Part shown: positions 1 to 7,915 of the stretch, one piece after another
Numbering within the stretch: position 1 is the stretch's first letter
Layout: each line of letters opens with the position of its first letter
Assembly: GCA_025354845.1 (NCBI GenBank)
Contig: JANXMD010000182.1
Location: 1 to 15,860 of the forward strand
Length of the DNA: 15,860 nt
Source: Verrucomicrobiota bacterium
GTDB lineage: Bacteria; Verrucomicrobiota; Verrucomicrobiia; Limisphaerales; UBA9464
Direction of reading: 5' to 3'
Made by a program: the position numbers and the translations under genes
The notes under the pieces: generated by a model
What the model saw: the letters and a program-made list of their open reading frames with translations, nothing else
Databases searched by the model: none
What the model was told of the DNA's origin: nothing

Positions 1-336
1 CACCAACGGGTCCGATGTCGTTCCTCGGATCAAACCGGCGCAGGCATCGGAGGTGATCGCCACTGGAACCGTCGCCGTCGATTGCCCCGTCACGGTCGCC
101 AAAATCGGAACCACCGGCGGCACGGTGTCCGCCACGATCACCGTCTGGTTCGCCGTGCTGCTGTTGCCATTTCCATCGTTGAAGGTCCAGTGGACGGTGA
201 ACGTCCCCTGCGTGGTGTACGCCAGCGGATCCGATGTGGTTCCGGTGACCACTCCCGCGACCGCATCGGTCGTCACGGCCACCGGCACCGTGGCGGAACA
301 TTGGCCCGTCACTGTGGCCAACACGGGCGACACCGG
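1..336 (-). repeat. Tandem 73-residue Ig-like units, second unit cut by the edge
   Basis: Two head-to-tail units are read on the minus strand: residues 457-529 (nt 336-118) and residue 530 onward (nt 117-1). Corresponding bases such as GTGTCC at 125-130 and 344-349 are 219 nt apart, giving an exact 73-codon period. Both units carry VTGQ, ATVPVA and GTTSDPL. More copies may lie beyond the left edge. Confidence 0.7.
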
Positions 337-1704
337 GCTCGTCGTGTCCCGCACCTTGACCGTGAAACTACCGGAAGTGGTGGCGCTCAAACTGTCGGTG
401 GCGGACACCGCCACGGAAGTGTCTCCGATCGGAAACAGGCTTCCGCTGGCCGGCGCCACACCGGGAATCAGCACACCGTCCTCAATATCCGTCGCCGAAA
501 CGCTGAACGCGACCAGGGCACCACCGGGACCAGTGGCCTCGGCGATGACCGGCGAACCCGGAAGCGAAAGAGTCGGTGGCGCATTGAATGCGTTTCCCTG
601 CAGGCTGATGTCAAACGGGGTATTGAGCGGATCGTTGCTGGAAATGTGCAGGGCAGCTGATTTGTTACCGATGCTGGCTGGAGCGAATTTTACCTTGAAG
701 CTGGTGGTTCCCTGAGGACTTACTGGCGCCACGGGATTTGCGGTCACCAGGAACTGCGTTGGGTCATTCCCATCCAGAGTGATGTTGAGTCCAGTCAAGC
801 CGCTGTCGCCCAAATTCCGGATGAAGAAGGTGAGGCTCGATTCGGTCCCGTCCTGGATGGTTCCAAAGGACTGCCCCACTGCATTCGCGAGACCGTTGGG
901 AATCGGAAAACCAACCGGTTGTTCCACCACGATGAACGGCGCCTGGGTGCCAAATCCCATCAGGCCCACCACTAATTGAGTTGAGTTCGGGTCGTTGCTG
1001 TTAATTCCGAACGCCGCGGATTCAGGTCCAAAACCAATCGGTTTAAACTGAATGGTAAACGTGGTGCTTCCCTGCGGGGCCACCGGCAAGGTCGGGGGGG
1101 TGCTGACCGAAAACTCCCCCATGTTGGGTCCGAATATCCCGATGTTCGCCGAGGTCAACGGGACATCGCCAAGGTTCCGGATCTTAAAGGTGAGACTGAC
1201 CTGATCCCCCCCGGCAACCGGTCCAAAATCAACCGGATCGCTAAAGCCCACCGGCAGGTCCAGCACCAAGAGCGGGGCCTGATTGCCATTTCCCACGAGA
1301 ACAATGTTGAAGGGATTGTTAAACGTATCGTTGCTGGCAATGTGCAGGGTTGCCGTCTTGGGCCCAAAGCTGTGCGGAGCAAACCGGACGGTGAAGGTGG
1401 TCGATCCCCTCAGGTTAACCACGGGTGGCGTGGGAAGTGCCGTGAGGAAGAATTCAGCGGCATTGGCTCCGTCCACGGTGATGCCCAATCCGGTCAAGTC
1501 AGGTCCCTGGCCATTGTTCCGGATGGTAAAGGTCAGGTCGGTCGCCCCTCCCACCGCAGTTCCTCCGAAATCGGTCTGGGCGCCGTTGGGAATGGGCGAC
1601 CTAACCGGCTTCTCCACGACGATGAATTGCGCGTGAGCCACAAACGCGATCCACAACACGCCAATACTCAAGAAAGGGAATCGGTGGAAAAGATTTGAGG
1701 TCAT
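1..1704 (-). CDS. Secreted choice-of-anchor-D / HYR Ig-like repeat protein (3' end outside window)
   Basis: The minus strand is open for 568 codons from ATG at 1704-1702 to the left edge, and an in-frame TAG lies upstream of that ATG, so the start is well bounded. Residues 1-25 form a signal peptide with hydrophobic core FLSIGVLWIAFV and cleavage after AHA. Three beta-sandwich repeats of the choice-of-anchor-D/ASH type follow at about 27-144, 145-255 and 256-376. They share the motifs LTFxIRNxG, TTFTVRFAP and SNDPxN. A HYR/cadherin-like domain (about 377-456) and 73-residue Ig-like units carrying GTTSDPL and FNDGNGN motifs come next. Such proteins are exported and often act as adhesins or large surface or extracellular proteins in Verrucomicrobiota and Bacteroidota. 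No catalytic domain is visible, and any C-terminal sorting signal lies off the window. The gene is divergent from the FecR-TPR-barrel gene. The function is unknown beyond secretion and a modular beta-sandwich architecture. Confidence 0.85.
   Translation of the reverse strand, partial: MTSNLFHRFPFLSIGVLWIAFVAHAQFIVVEKPVRSPIPNGAQTDFGGTAVGGATDLTFTIRNNGQGPDLTGLGITVDGANAAEFFLTALPTPPVVNLRGSTTFTVRFAPHSFGPKTATLHIASNDTFNNPFNIVLVGNGNQAPLLVLDLPVGFSDPVDFGPVAGGDQVSLTFKIRNLGDVPLTSANIGIFGPNMGEFSVSTPPTLPVAPQGSTTFTIQFKPIGFGPESAAFGINSNDPNSTQLVVGLMGFGTQAPFIVVEQPVGFPIPNGLANAVGQSFGTIQDGTESSLTFFIRNLGDSGLTGLNITLDGNDPTQFLVTANPVAPVSPQGTTSFKVKFAPASIGNKSAALHISSNDPLNTPFDISLQGNAFNAPPTLSLPGSPVIAEATGPGGALVAFSVSATDIEDGVLIPGVAPASGSLFPIGDTSVAVSATDSLSATTSGSFTVKVRDTTSPVSPVLATVTGQCSATVPVAVTTDAVAGVVTGTTSDPLAYTTQGTFTVHWTFNDGNGNSSTANQTVIVADTVPPVVPILATVTGQSTATVPVAITSDACAGLIRGTTSDPLV
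577..1626 (-). repeat. Three tandem choice-of-anchor-D domain repeats within the secreted protein
   Basis: Translated on the minus strand, three consecutive units of about 111-121 residues cover 1626-1273, 1272-940 and 939-577. Units 1 and 3 are the closest pair, sharing the openings FIVVEKPV / FIVVEQPV and PIPNG and the later LTGLxIT and LHIxSND motifs. Unit 2 has diverged more and lacks PIPNG. This pattern suggests duplication of a two-domain block or gene conversion between units 1 and 3, which is inference. Confidence 0.75.
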
Positions 1705-2013
1705 CGATCGGAGTTTCTGGGCGGCACCTGCATGGACGTCGGGTTCCCGCAACTGGCACAACCGCGACTACGAGGGTAAATCACCTCCCGTTTGATTCAA
1801 ACCGAAGAAGATGGCCTTCAACTCAACCTTGCAACAGCAGAAGGGATGCCGATCTCAGGACTTCTCGGGTGGGTGAAAGGGAATAGTCCAATCGAAATGC
1901 CCGCGTTTCATGCCATTCGACGACGACTACTCCTGGTGACTCGTCTCAAAACTGAGAGGTTGTTGGCCGGCCAGCAAAATGCTTCTCTGACCCAGGCCCA
2001 AAGTTCTCCGCTG
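1705..2013. other. Divergent intergenic region without a convincing gene
   Basis: These 309 bp separate the start of the secreted repeat gene (minus) from the chosen start of the FecR-TPR-barrel gene (plus). The barrel reading frame stays open upstream as far as a TTG at 1792. That extension would put 74 residues, without signal-peptide character, in front of a good signal peptide, so it is treated as non-coding. The region should hold both promoters, but no clear -35/-10 pair was recognised. It contains the dyad at 1790-1802 and a 10-bp palindrome TGGCCGGCCA at 1964-1973. No small RNA or riboswitch was recognised. Confidence 0.6.
1790..1802. promoter_or_regulatory. Perfect 13-bp dyad, possible operator
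   Basis: GTTTGA-T-TCAAAC is a perfect inverted repeat with a 1-nt centre. It lies in the divergent region about 86 bp before the minus-strand start and 212 bp before the plus-strand start. The position would suit a regulator acting on the divergent promoters, but a 6-bp arm can occur by chance and no second copy was found nearby. Confidence 0.25.
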
Positions 2014-5000
2014 ATGCCTCTCATCCGCTCCTTCCTACTGTTGACCTGTCTCTTCCTGTTAGGGGCAGTCCCGAATCGGGCAGCACAGCCCACGACAAAC
2101 TCCGGAGTGCTCATCGTCGCTCTCAAGGGCAATGTGAAGGTGAAACGGGCTCCGAGCCCCGCCTTTTCCCCGGCGGCGGTCGACATGGTCCTGCAGGTGG
2201 GCGACAGCCTGAGTACCAGTATCTTTTCAGAAGCCACCTTGAAACTCGCCGATGAATCAATCGGGCGGGTCAACGAACTCACCGACCTGGTGATCGACGC
2301 TCCCGGCCCCAAGGGCGGGCAATATCAGGTGGATGTCCGGGAGGGCGGATTTTACCTGCTCAACCGGGAAAAGACTTCCGAGACGAAGTTCAAAACACCG
2401 GTGGCTTCCGGAGCCATCCTCGGCACGGAGTTTGCCGTGCGCGTGGCTCACGACGGCTCGACGCGGGTCTCCCTGCTGGAAGGCCGGGTTGATCTGGAAA
2501 ACAGTTTTGGAAGCGTTCACCTGGCATCCCGTGAACAGGCAACCGTGGAAAGAGGGCAGGCACCGGTCAAATCCCCGATGGTCGACGTGGTGGCGCCCAT
2601 CCAATGGACTCTGTACTACCCCGCCGTGGTCGATCCCGCGGCGTTCCGCGGGATTAGCCCTGACTTGCAGTCAGCTCTTCAAGCGTATCGGACCGGCGAC
2701 CTTCTGGCCGCCTTGAACGGGATCAGCCCGACCAACCTACCGCCTGCCGAAGGGCCAACCGCTCTCTTCCTCGCCCAACTGGCGCTTGCCGCCGGTCAAC
2801 CCGAACGCGCCGGGCTGCTTCTGGGAACCAATTTTAATATCTCCCCGGATGCGGCCGCTCTCCGCCGTCTGCTGGCCGTGGTCCGCGGTGAACACCCAAA
2901 ACCCGTGGTACCCGCCACCGCCACCGCGGCGATGACGGAGTCGTATGTCGCGCAGTCGGGAAATGATCTTGCTGGCGCTTTGCAATACGCACGGCAGGCA
3001 GCCCTGCTCGCACCGGAATTCGGTGCGGTTCATGCCCGGGTGGCAGAATTGGAATTCGCGCACGGTCGGACCGAACCTGCCCGGGCCGCCCTGTCCCGTG
3101 CCCTTCGGCTTTCTCCACGAAACGCGCAGGCACTCTCGTTGAACGGCTTTGTTCTGGCGGCACGCCATCAAGTTGCCGCTGCCCGGACGGCTTTCGAAGG
3201 CGCCATCGCCACCGACCCGCACCTCGGCAATGCCTGGTTGGGTCGCGGATTGTCCCGAATCAAGCAGGGTGATCTCTCCGGCGGCCGGCAGGATCTACAG
3301 GTCGCAGCGGCCTTGGAACCAAACCGCGCCATCGCCCGAAGCTATCTGGGCAAGGCCTATGCCGCGGAACAGGACCTCCGACGAGCCGACACCGAACTCC
3401 GACGGGCCCGGGAATTGGATCCAAATGATCCGACCTCCTGGCTCTACGGTGCCCTGCTGGCGCAACAGGAGAACCGCGTGAACGCCGCGGTCGCGGGCCT
3501 GGAAACCTCACGTGAACTCAATGACAACCGCGCCCTCTACCGCTCCCGCCAGCTACTGGACCAGGATCAGGCGGTGCGCGGAGCCAACCTGGCATCGGTC
3601 TATCGCGATGCCGGATTGACTGAAGTCAGTGTCCGCGAGGCCGGCCGTGCGGTGGCCCTGGACTATGCCAATGCCTCGGCCCACCTCTTTCTGGCCAACA
3701 GCTATGACGCCCTGCGGGATCCGCGCGAATTCAATCTCCGCTATGAGACCCCCTGGTTCAGCGAATTGCTGCTGGCCAATCTGCTGGCCCCCGTCGGGGC
3801 CGGACCGTTGTCACAAAACATTTCGCTTCAGGAGTATTCCGGTTTCTTCGAACGCGACCGGATCGGAATGACCTCGTTCACCGAGGCGTTCAGCGGCGGA
3901 ACATGGACCGAACGCGGATCGATCTACGGAACCTTTGGCGGCACCAGCTTCGCCATCGACACCGACCTGCGGAGCGAGTCCGGCCGCTATCCCAATACCG
4001 ATGTCCGGCGCCTGGATCTGTACGGCAAGTTCAAGCAGGAGCTCAGCCGGCAGGACACGCTGTTCGTCCAAGTGCTGCGCACGGAGAAGGAGACCGGCGA
4101 CACCCGCAGCACCTACGATCCCACCACCCTCAGCCGCACCTTCGAATCGAAGGAACTGCAGGAGCCCAACGTCTTTGTCGGCTGGCATCGGGCCTGGCAG
4201 CCGGGACAGGACACGCTCCTGTTGCTGAGCCGGCTCACCGATCAGGAGACCCTCCGCGAAGGCAGTGATTTCGGCCGGGCCAACACCTCCGCCCCGCGGC
4301 CAGCCGGCAGTGAGTATCTCGATCAGGCGGCCATTTTGCTGGTGCGGTACCAAAGCCCGACCAATCCAGTTCCCAACCGGTTTCTGGTCGACAGTCCGGG
4401 CCAATTCGATCTGCGCTCCGAAATCAACTTCAGCGCGTGGTCCGCTGAACTCCAGCACATCGCCACCCTCGACCTGGGCCGGCTCGGTAGGAACACCTTG
4501 ATCGGCGGCGGCCGCTACCAGACGGGGAATGGCGATGCCTCCGCGAGCCTTTCCATCCGTCCCGGTCAGTTCCCGATTTCCAACCTGGTCCCGATCACGA
4601 ATTCAGTGGGACAAAAGGTCCTGGTTCCCGCCACCCTTCCCACCAATCAAGTCGTCACCTACGACCTCGGCCGGGCAGCCGCCTATCTCTACAATATCTG
4701 GCAGCCCATCGACCGGATTGAACTCAGCGCCGGCGTTGCCTACGACTGGGTCGATTATCCCGTCAACGTGACCGCTGCCCCCTTCAGCACCGGGCAGCTG
4801 CAGAAGGATCAGGTCTCACCCAAGTTGGGGTTCCGCTGGACCCCGCTTCCGCGAACCCAATTCCGCGCCGCCTGGACGCGTTTTCTCGGAGGTGTGTTCT
4901 ACGACAATTCGGTGCGGCTCGAACCGGTGCAGGTGGCGGGATTCACCCAGGCGTATCGGAGTCTCACGCCGGAATCCTTCTCGGGCAGCGTGGCCGGGAC

Positions 5001-5640
5001 AGCGTTCCAGACCGTCAGCGGCGCCATCGACCACGAATTTTCCACCCGGACCTACCTCGGCATTTCGGCAGAACAACTGACCAGCGACGCCGGCCAGACG
5101 GTGGGCGCCTATCAATTCTATCAGAAGGGACGCCTCTATTCGGATCCCACGGCGGTGGAGCGAAACCTCTTCTACGATGAAACCACCGTGGAGGTTTACC
5201 TGAACCAGTTGATCGGGGACGACTGGGCAATGGGACTGAGCTATCGGATGAGCGAAGCCAACCAGAGGACACTGTATCAATCGCCCTTCAACACCACTCC
5301 CGGAGCCAGTCCCGCCACACCGAATCCGAACAGCGACCTCTCCTCCACCCTGCATCAGGTGACCGGATTCATGCAGTACACCCACGCCTGCGGCGCCTTC
5401 GTTCGCAGCAACACCCGGTGGGTACAGCAATCCAATCGGGGCTATCCGACGGACCTGCCCGGTGATGATTTCTGGCAACAGGATGTTATTGTCGGATATC
5501 GATTTTTCCAGCGGCGCGCTGAAGTCCGTTTGGGGATCCTCAACCTGACGGGAACCGATTATCAACTCTCGCCCTTGAATGTCCGCGAGGAGTTCCCGCG
5601 CGGACGCACCTACTTCGCCAGCCTGCGCCTGCAGTTCTGA
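2014..5640 (+). CDS. Exported FecR-domain / TPR / outer-membrane beta-barrel fusion protein
   Basis: The protein has 1208 residues from ATG at 2014. This start is preferred because a signal peptide follows immediately (hydrophobic RSFLLLTCLFLLGAV, cleavage near NRAA at about 22-24). A FecR domain spans about 31-184, with the hallmark segment SGAILGTEFAVRV and then VSLLEGRVDLEN. TPR-like helical repeats cover about 216-556, with motifs such as ALxxDP and AxxxLGxAY. From about 590 to the end the sequence alternates polar and aromatic residues as in a TonB-receptor-like or porin-like barrel and ends in LRLQF, with the terminal Phe typical of BAM substrates. No plug domain, TonB box or inner-membrane helix between FecR and barrel is evident, so FecR and TPRs should sit in the periplasm. 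Classical FecR is a separate inner-membrane anti-sigma regulator; here it is fused to the outer-membrane part. The CHASE2 cyclase gene starts 7 nt downstream. Ligand and transport role are unknown. Confidence 0.82.
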   Translation: MPLIRSFLLLTCLFLLGAVPNRAAQPTTNSGVLIVALKGNVKVKRAPSPAFSPAAVDMVLQVGDSLSTSIFSEATLKLADESIGRVNELTDLVIDAPGPKGGQYQVDVREGGFYLLNREKTSETKFKTPVASGAILGTEFAVRVAHDGSTRVSLLEGRVDLENSFGSVHLASREQATVERGQAPVKSPMVDVVAPIQWTLYYPAVVDPAAFRGISPDLQSALQAYRTGDLLAALNGISPTNLPPAEGPTALFLAQLALAAGQPERAGLLLGTNFNISPDAAALRRLLAVVRGEHPKPVVPATATAAMTESYVAQSGNDLAGALQYARQAALLAPEFGAVHARVAELEFAHGRTEPARAALSRALRLSPRNAQALSLNGFVLAARHQVAAARTAFEGAIATDPHLGNAWLGRGLSRIKQGDLSGGRQDLQVAAALEPNRAIARSYLGKAYAAEQDLRRADTELRRARELDPNDPTSWLYGALLAQQENRVNAAVAGLETSRELNDNRALYRSRQLLDQDQAVRGANLASVYRDAGLTEVSVREAGRAVALDYANASAHLFLANSYDALRDPREFNLRYETPWFSELLLANLLAPVGAGPLSQNISLQEYSGFFERDRIGMTSFTEAFSGGTWTERGSIYGTFGGTSFAIDTDLRSESGRYPNTDVRRLDLYGKFKQELSRQDTLFVQVLRTEKETGDTRSTYDPTTLSRTFESKELQEPNVFVGWHRAWQPGQDTLLLLSRLTDQETLREGSDFGRANTSAPRPAGSEYLDQAAILLVRYQSPTNPVPNRFLVDSPGQFDLRSEINFSAWSAELQHIATLDLGRLGRNTLIGGGRYQTGNGDASASLSIRPGQFPISNLVPITNSVGQKVLVPATLPTNQVVTYDLGRAAAYLYNIWQPIDRIELSAGVAYDWVDYPVNVTAAPFSTGQLQKDQVSPKLGFRWTPLPRTQFRAAWTRFLGGVFYDNSVRLEPVQVAGFTQAYRSLTPESFSGSVAGTAFQTVSGAIDHEFSTRTYLGISAEQLTSDAGQTVGAYQFYQKGRLYSDPTAVERNLFYDETTVEVYLNQLIGDDWAMGLSYRMSEANQRTLYQSPFNTTPGASPATPNPNSDLSSTLHQVTGFMQYTHACGAFVRSNTRWVQQSNRGYPTDLPGDDFWQQDVIVGYRFFQRRAEVRLGILNLTGTDYQLSPLNVREEFPRGRTYFASLRLQF

Positions 5641-5647
5641 CTCCGCC

Positions 5648-7855
5648 ATGCAACGCCTGCGTGCCGCCTTCGACGGCAACACCTTGATCGCCCTATTCCT
5701 GGCGTTGGGTGTCGGCGGGCTGCTCTGGCATTCCCGATTCCAGGATGTCCGGTCGGTGGCCCAGAAGGCCGCCGAAACCCGCTGGGACCGGCTGCGGCGT
5801 CCGTTCTGGCCGCCGGATGGGCAACCGGGCTGGGGAAGCCCCATTCCGGGAAGCCTCGGCGGAGCGTGGCGGTTCAAGAGCTATGACTGGCTTTTTCTGC
5901 TGCGCCACCGGTTGAACCCGCCGCCGGTGCCTCCCGAGATCCTCATCCTCAGCATGGAGGAACAATCGCACGTGGTGTTGGATCAACCGATCAATGCGCC
6001 CTGGGATCGATCCATCCACGCCCGGGTTCTGGAACGATGCCTGACCAACGGAGCGCGGGCCGTCGTCTTCGACATCGTCTTCGGTGACATGAAACTCTGG
6101 AGCAATCCGCAGGCCGACCAGGCCCTGGCCGACGCCATGCGATTGGGTTCCAACCGGGTGGTGATCGCCTATGCCACCACACCGAGTCGACAGAAGGACT
6201 CGCTGGTCCCCAACGTCATTCCGCCGCCCGGCGTTCTGCTCGAGGCCCTGGTCACTCCCGCCCGACCCGCTGTTGCCGAGAATCTTTACTTCGCCGGCCT
6301 GCCCGATCTCGAACCGGACTACGACCAACGCGTGCGCCGACTGGGACCCTCCTATCCGCCCTACAAACACAGCCTCGCCTGGTCACTCGCCGGGCTGCTC
6401 GACCTACCCTGCCTCACCATTGCCCGTTCCACCAATCGTGCCCCCGAGTCCGAGGAACGATGGCTGAACTATTACGGTCCGAGCGGCCACCTGGATTCCA
6501 TCAAGTACCATCAGGTGCTGACCAACCTCGGCGGCGGTCCGCCGGTCCCGGGAATCATCTTCTCGAACCGGGTGATTTACATCGGAGCCGGGACGCTGAC
6601 CAAGTTCAGCGGTGAACGGAAGGACTCCTATATCAGCCCCTTCGCCGCCCTGGGTGAGGAGTCCGAACGCTTTGTGGCCGGGGTTGAAATTCAGGCCACC
6701 GCCGCCCTGAACCTGATCCGAAATGATTGGATGACCCGGATGAATCTCCGGTGGGAACTCGGCTTGATTCTCCTGGTCGGCTGTGGCTGCGGGCTGGTGT
6801 TTCCACGCCTGGGCGCCGTGTCCATGACCGGAGCCGCAGCCGCAGCCGGAGTGGCGGTCACCGGAGTGGCCTATGGACTGTTCCTGCGGCAGCATATCTG
6901 GTTCGGCTGGCTGATTCCCCTCACCCAGATCTTCGTGACCTGGCTGGTGGCGCTGGTGAGCAATTCGGCCCGTCTGTTTGTCCAGAACCGGATTTATCAG
7001 AACCAGCTCGGGCTCTATCTCTCACCGAAACTGGTCAAGAAATTTGCCCAGGACAAGGATCAGCGATTCACCAAGCCGGGGGCCATCAAGACGGAGCTCA
7101 CCATCTTCTTCAGTGACATCGCCGGGTTCACTTCGGTCAGCGAGGGGCTCGACTCCGATGAACTGGCGCGGACGATGAACCACTATTTCCAGGACTCAGT
7201 GGGCAACTGCATCTTTCCCACCGACGGCACGGTGGTGAAATACATCGGCGATGCCATCTTTGCCTTTTGGAATGCTCCCGATCCCCAATCCGACCACGCA
7301 CGACGGGCCTGCGATGCCGCCCTGCGCTTTCGCGACCAGACCATCATCGAGGTGAATGGAAAGCCGCTCATCACCCGGATCGGACTCCATACCGGCGTGG
7401 CCAACGTGGGCAATTTCGGATCCACCCAGCGCATGGACTACACGGCGATCGGCGAGAATATCAACCTCGCCTCGCGGATGGAGGGCCTGAACAAATATGT
7501 CGGCACCGAAACCCTGGTCACCGAGGCCACCTATGTCCTGGTGGCCGACCAGTTTTTGTTCCGCCCCCTGGGCAAATTCATCCTCAAGGGCTTCGAACGG
7601 GCCATCGGAGTCTATGAATTGTGCGCAACACGGGATCGGGCACCCGAATTTGCCGAGCTGCATGGGTCTTTTGCCGACGCCCTGAAACTGTTCATCGAGG
7701 GCCGGTTGGAGTCCGCAAAAGAAGCATTCCTAGCCGTGCAACAACGCTGGCCCAAGGATGGACCCACTCAGCTCTACTTGAAGACGATTGAGGAACTGGC
7801 CTCCCATCCCTCCGAAGCCCGATGGACCGGCGCCATCGAGCTCAAGGAAAAGTGA
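5648..7855 (+). CDS. CHASE2-domain membrane adenylate/guanylate cyclase (class III)
   Basis: The protein has 735 residues from ATG at 5648, 7 nt after the barrel gene; the frame is open further upstream but only inside the barrel gene. The order is: a first membrane helix (about 12-27), a periplasmic CHASE2 sensor (about 74-340, with ILILSMEE and ARAVVFDIVFGD), three membrane helices (about 368-385, 390-413, 418-437), a short linker, a class III cyclase domain (about 480-660) and a helical TPR-like tail. Catalytic residues are present: metal-binding Asp490 in FFSDIAGF and Asp535 in YIGDAIFAFW, substrate Lys531, Thr599 in DYTAIGEN, and Asn606 and Arg610 in NLASR. A Lys/Thr pair is usual for class IIIb adenylyl cyclases, so cAMP is more likely than cGMP (family knowledge plus inference). 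Four membrane segments put CHASE2 outside and the cyclase inside. The sensor faces the compartment that holds the FecR/TPR part of the neighbouring protein. Confidence 0.92.
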   Translation: MQRLRAAFDGNTLIALFLALGVGGLLWHSRFQDVRSVAQKAAETRWDRLRRPFWPPDGQPGWGSPIPGSLGGAWRFKSYDWLFLLRHRLNPPPVPPEILILSMEEQSHVVLDQPINAPWDRSIHARVLERCLTNGARAVVFDIVFGDMKLWSNPQADQALADAMRLGSNRVVIAYATTPSRQKDSLVPNVIPPPGVLLEALVTPARPAVAENLYFAGLPDLEPDYDQRVRRLGPSYPPYKHSLAWSLAGLLDLPCLTIARSTNRAPESEERWLNYYGPSGHLDSIKYHQVLTNLGGGPPVPGIIFSNRVIYIGAGTLTKFSGERKDSYISPFAALGEESERFVAGVEIQATAALNLIRNDWMTRMNLRWELGLILLVGCGCGLVFPRLGAVSMTGAAAAAGVAVTGVAYGLFLRQHIWFGWLIPLTQIFVTWLVALVSNSARLFVQNRIYQNQLGLYLSPKLVKKFAQDKDQRFTKPGAIKTELTIFFSDIAGFTSVSEGLDSDELARTMNHYFQDSVGNCIFPTDGTVVKYIGDAIFAFWNAPDPQSDHARRACDAALRFRDQTIIEVNGKPLITRIGLHTGVANVGNFGSTQRMDYTAIGENINLASRMEGLNKYVGTETLVTEATYVLVADQFLFRPLGKFILKGFERAIGVYELCATRDRAPEFAELHGSFADALKLFIEGRLESAKEAFLAVQQRWPKDGPTQLYLKTIEELASHPSEARWTGAIELKEK

Positions 7856-7915
7856 AATACCGGCCCCAGCCGAGTCCCGAAGCGAGCCGCATCCGGGGAG
7901 GCAACGTGTTCCCAT
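7856..7915. other. Convergent intergenic gap between cyclase and rmuC
   Basis: Sixty bases separate the two converging stop codons. Only a 4-bp stem (CGGC-CCCA-GCCG) is visible, without a T tract on either strand, so no intrinsic terminator is called even though transcripts should end near here. Confidence 0.5.

Noticed and set aside
53..715. 220-codon plus-strand open frame
   Set aside because: It is antisense to the secreted repeat protein, whose minus-strand frame is continuous and has clear repeats.
1964..1973. TGGCCGGCCA palindrome
   Set aside because: A 10-bp GC-rich palindrome is easily expected by chance in this composition and has no second copy nearby.
1792..2013. In-frame upstream extension of the barrel gene starting at TTG
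   Set aside because: It would add 74 residues without export features ahead of a clear signal peptide at ATG 2014.
5579..5647. Upstream extension of the cyclase gene into the barrel gene
   Set aside because: The extra 23 residues are read through barrel codons in another frame; ATG 5648 begins the natural N-terminal membrane anchor.
4816..5877. 353-codon minus-strand open frame
   Set aside because: It lies antisense to the barrel C-terminus and cyclase start, matches no family and has the composition of a codon-bias shadow in GC-rich DNA.
7856..7915. Bidirectional terminator between converging genes
   Set aside because: Only a 4-bp stem without a T tract is visible.
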